Positions 32,456 through 41,225 of a DNA stretch of 64,000 nucleotides are shown here, one piece after another. Origin of the DNA: Variovorax sp. UMC13 (GTDB lineage: Bacteria; Pseudomonadota; Gammaproteobacteria; Burkholderiales; Burkholderiaceae_C); assembly GCF_014170375.1 (NCBI RefSeq), contig NZ_LZZW01000031.1, forward strand, positions 372,001-436,000, read 5' to 3'. Numbering within the stretch: the first letter of the stretch is position 1; the number at the start of each line of letters is the position of its first letter. A program made the translations under genes and the position numbers. The notes beneath the pieces are model-generated. The model worked only from the letters and a program-made list of their open reading frames with translations. It had not been told where the DNA came from and searched no databases.

Positions 32456-34099
32456 ATGGATTTCGGCGACGTGCAAAAACTCGGCGGCCTGAGCCCCTTC
32501 GAACTCAAGGACGCATTGATCCAGGTGGCGCGCGAGAGCGACCGGCTGATGCTGAACGCGGGGCGCGGCAACCCCAACTTCCTCGCGACCACGCCGCGCC
32601 ACGGTTTCTTCCAGTTCGGGCTGTTCGCGATGACGGAGAGCGAGCGCTCCTTCGTTTACATGGACGGCGTGGGCGGCTTCCCGCAGCGCGAAGGCATCGA
32701 GGCGCGCTTCGAGATCTTCACCAAGGCGCACGAGGGCCAGCCCGGCGTGCGCTTCATCGAGGCCGCCGTGTCCTATGTGCGCGACCAGCTGGGCCTGTCG
32801 GCGGGCGACTTCATCTACGAGATGTGCGAGGCCATCCTGGGCTGCAACTACCCGGTGCCCGACCGCATGCTGCGGCTCAGCGAAACCATCGTGGGCCAGT
32901 ACATCCACCAGGAAATGATCGGCACCCATCCCTTCGTCGGCCATTTCGACATGTACGCGGTCGAGGGTGGCACCGCCGCCATGACCTACCTGTTCAACAG
33001 CCTGCGCGAGAACCACCTGCTGCAGGCCGGCGACACCATCGCGCTGGGCATGCCGATCTTCACGCCCTACATCGAGATCCCGCGCCTCAACGACTACCAG
33101 CTGGTGGAGCTGTCGATCGAGGCCACGCCAGAGAACCACTGGCAGTTCACGAAGAAGGAACTGCAGAAGCTGCTCGACCCGAAGGTCAAGGCCTTCTTCC
33201 TGTGCAACCCGAGCAACCCGCCCTCGGTGAAGCTCAGCGACGAGGTGCTCGAGGGCATCGCCGAGATCGTGAAGAAGCGGCCCGACCTGATCATCCTCAC
33301 CGACGACGTGTACGGCACCTTCGCCGACGACTTCAAGTCGCTGTTCGCGATCTGCCCGCGCAACACCATCCTGGTCTATTCGTACTCGAAGTACTTCGGC
33401 GCGACCGGCTGGCGCATGGGCGTGGTGGCGACCCACGAGGACAACATCATCGACCGCCAGATCGCCGCGCTGCCCGAGGCCACGCGCAAGGAACTCGACG
33501 AGCGCTACGGCAGCATCACCACCGAGCCGCGCAAGCTGAAGTTCATCGACCGGCTGGTGGCCGACAGCCGCACCGTGGCGCTCAACCACACGGCGGGCCT
33601 GTCGACACCGGTGCAGGCGCAGATGGTGATGTTCTCGCTGTTCTGCCTGATGGACGAACCGCAGTCGTACAAGAAGGCGATGAAGCGCATCGTGCTGCGC
33701 CGCAAGGAGGCGCTGTACCGCGAACTGGGCCTGCCGCTGCCGCAGGACCCGAACTCGGTCAGCTACTACCACCTGCTCGACCTGCAGGACATCGCGACGC
33801 AGATGCACGGCGCGCGTTTCGGCGAATGGATCCTGACGCGGCTCCAGCCCAACGAGGCGCTGTTCCGCATCGCGCAGGAGACCAGCATCGTGCTGCTGCC
33901 CGGGCGCGGCTTCGGCGGCACGCACGCGTCGGGGCGGGTCTCGCTGGCCAACCTCAACGAGTACGACTACGCCAACATCGGGCGCGCGCTGCGGCGCATG
34001 GCCTCGGAATTCTTCGAGCTCTTCGAGCAAGAGAAGGCGGGCGACGCGGGCAAGGCCAAGGCCAGGCCGGCTGCCGGCGGGAAGAAGAAGAGGAAATGA
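32456..34099 (+). CDS. aspD: Bifunctional aspartate transaminase / aspartate 4-decarboxylase
   Basis: A 547-residue fold-I PLP enzyme. YSYSKYFGATGWRMGVV holds the PLP Lys (SYSK), LNAGRGNPNF and FFLCNPSNPPSV the substrate Arg and Asn contacts, and ILTDDVYGTF the PLP Asp and Tyr. Length and N-terminal helical extension match the dodecameric aspartate beta-decarboxylases, which form alanine and CO2. Its C-terminal tail is Lys/Ala-rich. The adjacent AspT genes complete the decarboxylation-exchange cycle. Confidence 0.93.
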   Translation: MDFGDVQKLGGLSPFELKDALIQVARESDRLMLNAGRGNPNFLATTPRHGFFQFGLFAMTESERSFVYMDGVGGFPQREGIEARFEIFTKAHEGQPGVRFIEAAVSYVRDQLGLSAGDFIYEMCEAILGCNYPVPDRMLRLSETIVGQYIHQEMIGTHPFVGHFDMYAVEGGTAAMTYLFNSLRENHLLQAGDTIALGMPIFTPYIEIPRLNDYQLVELSIEATPENHWQFTKKELQKLLDPKVKAFFLCNPSNPPSVKLSDEVLEGIAEIVKKRPDLIILTDDVYGTFADDFKSLFAICPRNTILVYSYSKYFGATGWRMGVVATHEDNIIDRQIAALPEATRKELDERYGSITTEPRKLKFIDRLVADSRTVALNHTAGLSTPVQAQMVMFSLFCLMDEPQSYKKAMKRIVLRRKEALYRELGLPLPQDPNSVSYYHLLDLQDIATQMHGARFGEWILTRLQPNEALFRIAQETSIVLLPGRGFGGTHASGRVSLANLNEYDYANIGRALRRMASEFFELFEQEKAGDAGKAKARPAAGGKKKRK

Positions 34100-34105
34100 C
34101 CGGCG

Positions 34106-35074
34106 TCAGTTGCGCGTGAACTGCGCATCGAGGAAGGCCAGCACGTCGCGCGTGGCCTCCTCCTTGCGCGCGACGTTCGTCCAGAACGAGGCGCCCTTCT
34201 TCATGCAACCCTTGTTCATCTCGCCCAACAGCGCCAGGTAGCTGGCCTCGGTGAAGTGCTTGCCGCCGTAGGCGAAGCGGCCATCGGGCTCGGCGAACAC
34301 CTCGCAGTCGATGTAGGTCTCCACGGTGGCGAGGCGGAACAGGCGCGTGTGGGCCGGGTCGCCGTCGAAGCCGTGGCTCGCGCCCGCATAGACCTTGACG
34401 TCGATCTTCCCGCCGGCGTTCGCATACTCCCTGGCCAGCTTCTCGCAGGGCGCCACACCGGTGTAGTCGTCCTTCTCGCCGAGCACCATGAAGACCACGC
34501 TGGCCGGCCGGGGCTCGCGCGGGCGGCCGCTGCAGGCCGGATAGAAAGGGATGGCGACGGCGAAGCGCTCGGCCTGCTCGGGCAGGTAGGTGCGATCGGC
34601 CGCATAGAGCGCCACCAGGCCGCCGCGCGAGAAGCCCATCACCGCGATGCGCGCCGGCGCGTGCGACCGCTCGACCAGGAAGCGGCGCGCGGCGAAGGCG
34701 TCGCGTGTCTGCTGCAGCGCCGTGAGCTGGCCCTGGTTCTCGCCCGTGCTGGCGATGCCCCGGGGGCCGAAGGTGTCGATCGCCAGCACGGTGTAGCCCT
34801 GCGCGCTCAGGGCGCGGCCGTAGTGGCCTTCGCGGTGATCGGACCAGCCCGAGGAACCGTGCACCAGCACCACCGCCCCCTTCGAGGCGATACCGGCGGC
34901 CTTGAACAGCACGCCCTGCAAGGTGCGCGCGTTGCCCGAAAGCTCGGCCACCTCGAAGGCCACCGGCTCGCCGCCGCGCGGCTGCGCGTGGGCAGGCGGC
35001 GGGCCGCTCCAGGCCAGGACCGACACGGCGGCCAGCAGACAACTGCGCGTCACGCTGGCGATTGCAATCTTCAT
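34106..35074 (-). CDS. Secreted dienelactone-hydrolase-like enzyme
   Basis: A 322-residue alpha/beta hydrolase with a signal peptide (LLAAVSVLAWSGPPPAHA). The nucleophile elbow is GFSRGG, so Ser replaces the Cys of classical dienelactone hydrolase. Further parts are VLVHGSSGWSDHREGHYG, FGPRGIASTG, GEKDDYTG (acid) and the His in GASHGFDG. ATG 35074 has a GAGGAG site upstream. It is convergent with aspD, 6 bases apart. Substrate unknown. Confidence 0.85.
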   Translation of the reverse strand: MKIAIASVTRSCLLAAVSVLAWSGPPPAHAQPRGGEPVAFEVAELSGNARTLQGVLFKAAGIASKGAVVLVHGSSGWSDHREGHYGRALSAQGYTVLAIDTFGPRGIASTGENQGQLTALQQTRDAFAARRFLVERSHAPARIAVMGFSRGGLVALYAADRTYLPEQAERFAVAIPFYPACSGRPREPRPASVVFMVLGEKDDYTGVAPCEKLAREYANAGGKIDVKVYAGASHGFDGDPAHTRLFRLATVETYIDCEVFAEPDGRFAYGGKHFTEASYLALLGEMNKGCMKKGASFWTNVARKEEATRDVLAFLDAQFTRN

Positions 35075-35119
35075 CGTCGCTCCTCGCATGGCGACCGGCG
35101 CGCCAAGGCGCCATGGTGA

Positions 35120-35290
35120 TCACGGCGACGGACGCTGTCCAGCGGCCGGGCCCGCCCCCCACCCTTCGGCATAGACCGCCTTTCCGATCCACCCGCCCGC
35201 CGGATCGTGGTAGACCTCGGCCACGCGTCGGCGATCGAAGGCCGGCCCTGTGAGACGCCAGGAAGCGCCGGCGTCGCTGTCGGCTGACAC
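35120..35290 (-). CDS. Possible small protein upstream of the hydrolase
   Basis: A 56-codon frame starting at GTG 35290 (VSADSDAGASWRLTGPAFDR, then VAEVYHDPAGGWIGKAVYAE). The alternation of polar and aromatic residues looks protein-like, but the ribosome site is weak, and no family is recognised. It lies 45 bases upstream of the secreted hydrolase and in its direction. The remaining 100 bases to the CAP lipoprotein gene show nothing else. Confidence 0.25.
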   Translation of the reverse strand: MSADSDAGASWRLTGPAFDRRRVAEVYHDPAGGWIGKAVYAEGWGAGPAAGQRPSP

Positions 35291-35391
35291 GGATGCCGGC
35301 CCCGCCGCGCTATGTTGCCGTGCGGTCGGAAACCATTCGGAATCTGGAGGACGCGCCAGGGCCTGAGCACAGGCCCTCACAGGAATACGAC

Positions 35392-36450
35392 ATGAAGGTT
35401 CTTTCGACAAGCTTGATTTGCGCCACGGCCGCCATGCTGGCCGCGTGTGGCGGCGGCGGTGGTGGTGGTGGCGACGTCGTCGGCGCCAGCAACTCGCCGC
35501 CGGCAGCCCAGGCGCAGGACGACCTGCCGCCCCCACTTGGCGGCACGCTGCAGGCCACGGCCGCGGCCCCGACCTATCCCTCGGGCTCAGGCGAACTGGC
35601 CGCCTTCAACCAGCTGCAGAAAGTCCGAACGGGTTGCGGCTTCGGTGCGCTGAACCAGAACGCCAAGCTCGACGCCGCCTCGCTGGCCCATGTGAACTAC
35701 CTGCTCGAGGACTCGAGCGCCAACACGCTGACCGTCGGGCACACCGAGACACCCTCCAACGCCTTCTTCACCGGCGCCCGCCCGCAGGACCGGGCCTCCG
35801 CGGCGGGCTATGGCGAGAACGTGAGCGAGATCCTGTCGGCCAAGGCCCGCACCTTCCTGGCGAGCGACGCCGGCCAAGCGCCCGGCGATGCCGCCTTCGG
35901 GCTGATGGCGATGCAGGGTCTGCTGAACACGGTCGCGCACCTGTCGGCCGCGATGAGCGGCGCGCGCAGCGTCGGCCTGGCCGATGGCACGCGGCGCTTC
36001 GATTCGACGCAGAACGGCTTCGCGCTCACGACCCTGCAGTACCGCTTCGGCGCGCTGCTCGGCGCGCAGGAAGGCACGCAGCTGCTGGGCGCCGGCAACG
36101 TCGCCCACTATCCCTGCGCGGCCACGCAGGACGCCGAATACGCCTTTGCGCCCGCCACCGAAGCCCCGAACCCCTTTCCCGCCATCACCGACACCGCCGC
36201 CCTGGTCGGCCCGCCGATCTACCTGCGTGCCGATGCCGGCGCGCTGCTCAAGGTCGACAGCTTCGGCATGAAGACCTCGAGCGGCACGACGGTGCCGGTG
36301 CGCACCGACGTGGGTGCGATCCAGGGCCACGAATTCTTCATGGTGCCGCGCGACCCGCTCCAATCGGCCTCGGTCTACACCGTCAACTTCAAGGGCTCCG
36401 CGAACGGGCAGGCCTTCGACCGGACGTTCAGCTTCAGGACCCGGAACTGA
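35392..36450 (+). CDS. CAP-domain lipoprotein
   Basis: A 352-residue lipoprotein. The lipobox is LAAC with Cys near residue 18, directly followed by eight Gly in a row, a linker style common in Burkholderiales. A CAP/SCP domain begins about residue 65 (ELAAFNQLQKVRTGCGFGAL, then ASLAHVNYLLED, GHTETPSNAFFTG, GYGENVSE). Such domains lack a defined catalytic function in bacteria. The C-terminal 90 residues form a separate Ig-like part (VDSFGMKTSSGTTVPV). It probably sits in the outer membrane. Confidence 0.82.
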   Translation: MKVLSTSLICATAAMLAACGGGGGGGGDVVGASNSPPAAQAQDDLPPPLGGTLQATAAAPTYPSGSGELAAFNQLQKVRTGCGFGALNQNAKLDAASLAHVNYLLEDSSANTLTVGHTETPSNAFFTGARPQDRASAAGYGENVSEILSAKARTFLASDAGQAPGDAAFGLMAMQGLLNTVAHLSAAMSGARSVGLADGTRRFDSTQNGFALTTLQYRFGALLGAQEGTQLLGAGNVAHYPCAATQDAEYAFAPATEAPNPFPAITDTAALVGPPIYLRADAGALLKVDSFGMKTSSGTTVPVRTDVGAIQGHEFFMVPRDPLQSASVYTVNFKGSANGQAFDRTFSFRTRN

Positions 36451-36469
36451 AGCGCAGGCCGACACCGCG

Positions 36470-37381
36470 TCAGCGCACCCCGATATCGACGCGCTCGGCC
36501 AGGAAATCCAGGAAGGCACGCACGCGCAGCGGCAGGTAGCCGCCCTGTCCGACGAACACGGCGTGGACTTCCTCGATGTCGCCCGGGTTGGCGTCCTCGA
36601 GCACCGGCAGCAGCCGGCCCGCCGCGATGTCCTCACGGACCTGAAAGGCCGCCAGCCGCGCCAGGCCCAGGCCGGCCAGGACCAGCCGGTGCAGCGCCTC
36701 GCCATCGCTGGCCTGGGCGTTGCCGGTGACGGGCACCACGATGTCTTCGCCGCCGTGTCGCAGCGGCCAGCCGGATTGCGCACGCGCGTAGCTGGTCCCC
36801 AGGCGGTTGTGCGAGAGCAGCGCCTCCGGCGTGGCCGGAGTGCCGTGGCGCGCCAGATAGCCGGGCGTGGCGACGATCACCATGCGCGTCTCGCCCAGCT
36901 TGCGTGCCATCAGGTTCGAGCTCTTGAGCGGGCCCGCGCGCACCGCCACGTCGGTGCGCTGCTCGAGGATGTCGATCACCTCGTCGGTCAGCACGATGTC
37001 CAGCGTCACCTCCGGATGGCGTTGCAGGAATTCCGGCGCCAGCGGCAGCAGGAAACGATGGCCGAAGGGGACGTTCGCGTTCACCCGCAGCCGCCCGCGC
37101 GGCGCCGCGTGGGCGCTGGCGCAGCGCTCCGCTTCGTCCAGATCGGCCAGCAGGCGCACGCCGCGTTCGTAGAAGACGCAGCCCTCGGGCGTGAGCTGAA
37201 GCTGCCGCGTGGAGCGGTTCACCAGCCGGGTGCCGAGCCGCTGCTCCATGCGCGAGATCAGCTTGCTGATGGCCGAAGGCGTCATCCCGCAGGCACGGGC
37301 CGCGGCGGAGAAACCACCGAGTTCGATGACCCGCACGAACACTTCCAGCTCACCGGATCGGTTGACTTCCAGTCGCGCCAT
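36470..37381 (-). CDS. LysR-family transcriptional regulator
   Basis: 303 residues. The HTH lies at the start (LEVFVRVIELGGFSAAARAC, then TPSAISKLISRMEQRLGTRL) and the effector domain opens RGRLRVNANVPFGHRFL. It belongs to the same large subgroup as the gene at 16527. It is divergent from the SGNH hydrolase and Old Yellow Enzyme pair across a 110-base spacer with a dyad, so it is their likely regulator. Confidence 0.9.
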   Translation of the reverse strand: MARLEVNRSGELEVFVRVIELGGFSAAARACGMTPSAISKLISRMEQRLGTRLVNRSTRQLQLTPEGCVFYERGVRLLADLDEAERCASAHAAPRGRLRVNANVPFGHRFLLPLAPEFLQRHPEVTLDIVLTDEVIDILEQRTDVAVRAGPLKSSNLMARKLGETRMVIVATPGYLARHGTPATPEALLSHNRLGTSYARAQSGWPLRHGGEDIVVPVTGNAQASDGEALHRLVLAGLGLARLAAFQVREDIAAGRLLPVLEDANPGDIEEVHAVFVGQGGYLPLRVRAFLDFLAERVDIGVR

Positions 37382-37394
37382 GACAGTTCCTCGA

Positions 37395-37407
37395 TGAGTT
37401 CAGCTCA
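37395..37407 (+). promoter_or_regulatory. Dyad in the LysR / SGNH hydrolase spacer
   Basis: TGAG, TTCAG, CTCA is an inverted repeat 14 bases from the LysR start and about 85 from the hydrolase start. It shares AGTTCAGCT with the yeiH spacer dyad at 14485-14493. The position fits autoregulation by LysR. The rest of the spacer is AT-richer but shows no clear promoter. Confidence 0.4.
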
Positions 37408-37491
37408 CAGATGTGTTTCCGCAAAACAGGCTGGTTCGATTATGTCTTTGAATTCATCATTGATGGACGAACTGCTACTGAAGTCATCCAT

Positions 37492-38778
37492 ATGAAGACG
37501 CTTTCCAAACCCTCGGCCGCCGCGGTGCTGGCCCTCGCCCTGTCTGCCGGCGCCTCGATGGCCAGCCCCGCGGGGCTCCCCCCTACGGCCTGGGTCGCCA
37601 CCTGGAGCGCCCCGCCGCAGCCGGTCTGGGGACCGGATTTCCTGTTCCCGCTCAACCTGCCGGCCGCCTTGCGCGACCAGACCGTGCGCCAGGTGGCGCG
37701 TGTGAGCCTGGGCGGGCCGCAGGTGCGCATCGTGCTGTCCAACGCCTACGGGCGCCAGCCCCTGCGCGTGGGCAGGGCCACGCTCGCCAGGCCGTCGACG
37801 GGCAGCGCGATCGCCGCGGACAGCCTGCGCACCGTGAGCTTCGGCGGGCAGGAGGCGGCGACCATCGCGCCGGGCGCCGCCTTGCTCAGCGACCCCGTCG
37901 CGCTGCCCGTCGCCGACCTGGAACAGCTCGCCGTGAGCCTGTACCTGCCGGAGGACGTGCCGCTCAGCACCTTCCATTGGGACGGCCGCCAGACCGGCTG
38001 GATCGTCGCCGGTGACCAGACCACCCTCCCCTCGCTGCGGACCGACGAACCCGATGCACGGAGCACGACGGCACGCACGCTGCTGGCGGGCATCCAGGTC
38101 GAAGCCGCGCAGGCGGCACGCGCGGTCGCGGTGATCGGCGACTCGATCACCGATGGCGCCGCCGCCGGCCTCGACCAGGACCACCGGTGGCCGGACTTCC
38201 TGGCCGCGCGCCTGGCGCCGCACGGCGTGGCGGTCGTCAATGCCGGCATCTCCGGCGCCCGCCTGCTGTCCGACGGCATGGGCGTCAATGCCTTGGCGCG
38301 GCTGGAGCGCGACGTGCTGGCACAGCCCGGCGTGCAGAGCGTCGTCGTGATGCTGGGCATCAACGACATCGGCTGGCCGGGCACGGCCTTCGCACCGGCC
38401 AGCCCCCGGCCCACGCTCGAGGCGCTCACGGCCGGCTATCGCCAATTGGTCGCGCAGGCCCACGGCCGCGGGGTGCGCGTGATCGGGGCAACGCTCACGC
38501 CCTTCGAAGGCGCCCTGCCCGGCACGCCACTGGACAACTACTACCAGCCCGACAAGGACCGCCTGCGCCGGCAGGTCAACGACTGGATCCGCACCAGCGG
38601 CGTGTTCGATGCCGTGATCGACTTCGATGCGGTGCTGCGCGATCCCGCCCACCCCGCGCGCCTGGCTTCGCGCTTCGATTCGGGCGACCGGCTGCATCCC
38701 GGCGACGAAGGCCATCGCGCGATGGCCGAAGCCGTCGACCTCGAGGCCTTGCTGCCGACGAACGCAGGGGAGCACTGA
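37492..38778 (+). CDS. Secreted SGNH/GDSL hydrolase
   Basis: A 428-residue esterase with a signal peptide (AAAVLALALSAGASMA). A beta-rich N-terminal domain (WVATWSAPPQPVWGPD, VRIVLSNAYGRQPLRVG) precedes the SGNH core: block I is AVIGDSITDGAAAG with the nucleophile Ser, block III is LGINDIGWPG, and block V is the Asp-His pair in GDRLHPGDEGHRAM. It is probably a secreted acyl- or carbohydrate-esterase. The Old Yellow Enzyme gene starts three bases after its stop, so the pair is co-translated. Confidence 0.9.
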   Translation: MKTLSKPSAAAVLALALSAGASMASPAGLPPTAWVATWSAPPQPVWGPDFLFPLNLPAALRDQTVRQVARVSLGGPQVRIVLSNAYGRQPLRVGRATLARPSTGSAIAADSLRTVSFGGQEAATIAPGAALLSDPVALPVADLEQLAVSLYLPEDVPLSTFHWDGRQTGWIVAGDQTTLPSLRTDEPDARSTTARTLLAGIQVEAAQAARAVAVIGDSITDGAAAGLDQDHRWPDFLAARLAPHGVAVVNAGISGARLLSDGMGVNALARLERDVLAQPGVQSVVVMLGINDIGWPGTAFAPASPRPTLEALTAGYRQLVAQAHGRGVRVIGATLTPFEGALPGTPLDNYYQPDKDRLRRQVNDWIRTSGVFDAVIDFDAVLRDPAHPARLASRFDSGDRLHPGDEGHRAMAEAVDLEALLPTNAGEH

Positions 38779-38781
38779 GAC

Positions 38782-39939
38782 ATGCTGTTCACGCCTCACC
38801 GCATCGGCAAGCTCGAATTGCCCCATCGCATCGTCATGCCGCCCATGACCCGCTCGCGCGCCGGTGCCGGCAACGTGCCCACGGCGCTGATGGCGGCGTA
38901 CTACGCCCAGCGCGCCTCGGCCGGACTGATCGTCAGCGAGGGCACGCAGATCAGCCCGCAAGGTCAGGGCTATGCCTGGACGCCCGGCATCCACAGCGCC
39001 GAACAGGTGGCCGGCTGGCGCGCCGTCACCGACGCCGTGCATGCGGCGGGCGGCCGCATCTTCGCGCAGCTGTGGCATGTGGGCCGGATCTCGCATGTCT
39101 CGCTGCAACCCGGCGGCGCGGCGCCGGTGTCTTCGTCGCCGCTGAGTGCCGAAGGTGTCAAGGTCTTCATCGACCCCGAGGGGAAAGGCCCGCAGGCCGG
39201 TGTCGGCGGCATGGTGCAGCACTCGGCGCCGCGCGCCCTGTCCGAAGCCGGGATCGCGCAGGTGGTGCAGGACTTCGCCGCGGCCGCGCGCAACGCGCTG
39301 GAAGCCGGCTTCGACGGCGTCGAACTGCACGCGGCCAACGGCTACCTCATCAACCAGTTCATCGACTCCCGGGCCAACACCCGCACCGACGGCTACGGCG
39401 GCTCACTGGCCGGGCGGCTGCGCTTCCTGCGCGAAGTCACTGCGGCCGTTGCGTCGGTGGTGGGGCGCGAGCGCCTGGGCGTGCGGCTGGCGCCACTGAC
39501 CACCCTGCAGGGCGCGGTGGACGACACGCCCGAATCCACCTACCTGGCGGCGGCCAAGGTGCTCGACGAGATCGGCGTGGCCTACCTCCACATCGCCGAA
39601 GCCGATTGGGAGGACGCGCCCGAGATGTCGGCGGCGTTCAAGGAAGCCCTGCGCCTGATCTACGGCGGGACCTTGATCTATGCCGGCCAGTACACCGCCG
39701 AGCGCGCCGAGGCCGCCCTGCGCAAGGGCTGGGCCGACCTGATCGGTTTCGGCCGCCCCTTCATCGCCAACCCGGACCTGCCCGAACGCCTGCGCCTCGG
39801 CATGCCGCTGAACGTGCCGGACGCGAGCCGGTTCTTCGGCGGGGCGGCGGCGGGCTACACCGACTACCCGTACGGGCGGCCGGCGGCATCGGACCCCACG
39901 CCGGAAGCGGCCCACGCGCGCGCCGCGGGCCGGCCATGA
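38782..39939 (+). CDS. nemA: Old Yellow Enzyme-family alkene reductase
   Basis: A 385-residue FMN TIM barrel. Signature parts are RIVMPPMTRSRA (FMN contact), QLWHVGRISH (the conserved Gln and His-region), and the catalytic HxxN pair in GFDGVELHAANGYLINQF with Tyr at the next family position. FGRPFIANPDLPERL closes the barrel. These enzymes reduce enones, nitroesters and maleimides with NADPH. Its start has GGGGAG upstream and it is coupled to the SGNH gene. Confidence 0.92.
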   Translation: MLFTPHRIGKLELPHRIVMPPMTRSRAGAGNVPTALMAAYYAQRASAGLIVSEGTQISPQGQGYAWTPGIHSAEQVAGWRAVTDAVHAAGGRIFAQLWHVGRISHVSLQPGGAAPVSSSPLSAEGVKVFIDPEGKGPQAGVGGMVQHSAPRALSEAGIAQVVQDFAAAARNALEAGFDGVELHAANGYLINQFIDSRANTRTDGYGGSLAGRLRFLREVTAAVASVVGRERLGVRLAPLTTLQGAVDDTPESTYLAAAKVLDEIGVAYLHIAEADWEDAPEMSAAFKEALRLIYGGTLIYAGQYTAERAEAALRKGWADLIGFGRPFIANPDLPERLRLGMPLNVPDASRFFGGAAAGYTDYPYGRPAASDPTPEAAHARAAGRP

Positions 39940-40045
39940 ACGAAGCGCTGGAACTCGACCGTCCACGCGCGGCGTCGGTCGTGGCGCGGGCCGCGGAACC
40001 GAGCGCTCCCCGTGGCGGGCCCGCTCCCGGAAAGGCCCCGCCGTT

Positions 40046-40690
40046 TCACGGCAGCGGCCCGACGCGGCAGTTCTGCTCCGGGCCGCCGGGCAGCTGCACG
40101 ATGGCCTCCGGCCCCTTCTGCCAGAAAAGCGCCTCGCCCTGGTCAAAGCGGCCGGTGTACCTCGCGCCCGATCCCGACATCGCGATGCCCAGCACGTGGT
40201 GGCGGTCCGGCCCCGCGAGGTCGACCAGCGCGGGCTCGACGTTCACGAAGGTGGCGTTCAGCGCCGGCGCATCGCCCGGGCAGCGCACCGCCAGCGGGCC
40301 GATGGAGAGGCTGCCGCGGTCGTTGCGCCGCGTCGCCGGCGGCAGCGCCGCGCGCAGTTCCGCGATGCGCACCACATAGGCGTCGCGCGTGCAGGCCTTG
40401 GCGTCCGTCGACTTCCAGCAGTCGTCGCGGCCCTTGATCCAGCCGCGCTGCGTCGCCGCCAGGGTCTTCCTCTGCTGCGTGTTCTGGCCGGAGGCCTTGC
40501 GCGCCAGTGTGTAGAGCCGCGCGTTCTCGCGGTCGAGCGCGGCCAGCATGTCGTCCTGGCAGACGGCTTGCTGCACCGCCCCCTCGGCCCGGCTGCAGTC
40601 GAAACTCGGTGCCGCGGCCAGGGCCTGCCGGGCCGCGCAAAGCGCGACGAGCAGGCCCAGGCGTGCTGCGGCGTGGGCTGAAAAGCGCAT
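40046..40690 (-). CDS. Fused LprI-like and MliC-like lysozyme-inhibitor protein
   Basis: A 214-residue secreted protein (signal LGLLVALCAARQALA). Residues 28-115 match DUF1311/LprI: FDCSRAEGAVQQAVCQDDML, then WIKGRDDCWKSTDAKACTRD, with four Cys for two disulphides. Residues 130-214 match MliC, with GARYTGRFDQGEALFWQKGP and a Cys pair at the ends. Both families inhibit C-type lysozyme and occur mostly alone; here they are joined. The protein probably protects peptidoglycan from host or predatory lysozyme. Confidence 0.8.
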   Translation of the reverse strand: MRFSAHAAARLGLLVALCAARQALAAAPSFDCSRAEGAVQQAVCQDDMLAALDRENARLYTLARKASGQNTQQRKTLAATQRGWIKGRDDCWKSTDAKACTRDAYVVRIAELRAALPPATRRNDRGSLSIGPLAVRCPGDAPALNATFVNVEPALVDLAGPDRHHVLGIAMSGSGARYTGRFDQGEALFWQKGPEAIVQLPGGPEQNCRVGPLP

Positions 40691-40773
40691 GACATGGTCC
40701 CCCTGTGATTGCCTGGAAAAAATAGCCCGACAGTGTTGCCGGCCCTCGGCCCCGCCGCAAGCCGATCTCGGCC

Positions 40774-41172
40774 CTATCCGGCTTCGCCGGGCGTCCAGTC
40801 GGGGCTGTAGCCGCCCAGCGTCGGGTGGTACATCTCATCGCCCGTGTGCTGGGTGAACTCGACGTTGAGTCGATCCTCCGGAATGCCGAGCAACTCGATG
40901 CAGTGGGCGCAGAGCGCCTTGGCCAGCGCCATGCGCAACTCGGGCGGCCGGCCCTGGCGGATGTCCAGCATCATCAACGACACCGGCACCGGTGCGCCGG
41001 CCGCGTCGGGGATGCGCCAGAGCCCTCCTTCGCCGAGCTCGCGGATCGCGACGCTGATGCGCCGGATGTCCACGGACATCATCTCGGCGTAGGTGCGGCA
41101 CATCTTCTCGGCCAGGCGCTGCTTGAGCGCCGTCGGGTACTGCGCGGGGGTGTCGATCTGAAGATAGGGCAT
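40774..41172 (-). CDS. Tautomerase-family protein
   Basis: A 132-residue protein beginning MPYLQIDTPAQYPTALKQRL, with Pro as the mature N-terminus as in 4-oxalocrotonate tautomerase relatives. The rest resembles the longer malonate semialdehyde decarboxylase or cis-CaaD-like branch, with two beta-alpha-beta units (VDIRRISVAIRELGEGGLWR, then PPELRMALAKALCAHCIELL). Key residues Arg and Glu are available. Substrate unknown. It lies 53 bases downstream of the hydrolase-LuxR gene. Confidence 0.82.
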   Translation of the reverse strand: MPYLQIDTPAQYPTALKQRLAEKMCRTYAEMMSVDIRRISVAIRELGEGGLWRIPDAAGAPVPVSLMMLDIRQGRPPELRMALAKALCAHCIELLGIPEDRLNVEFTQHTGDEMYHPTLGGYSPDWTPGEAG

Positions 41173-41225
41173 GGCGGGCTCCGGGTGGTGAAAGTGAGGA
41201 CCTCATGCCGGGTGCCTGCGTTGGC

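Noticed and set aside
35440..35475. GGC/GGT-rich stretch as a microsatellite
   Set aside because: It encodes the polyglycine linker after the lipobox Cys, a known lipoprotein feature.
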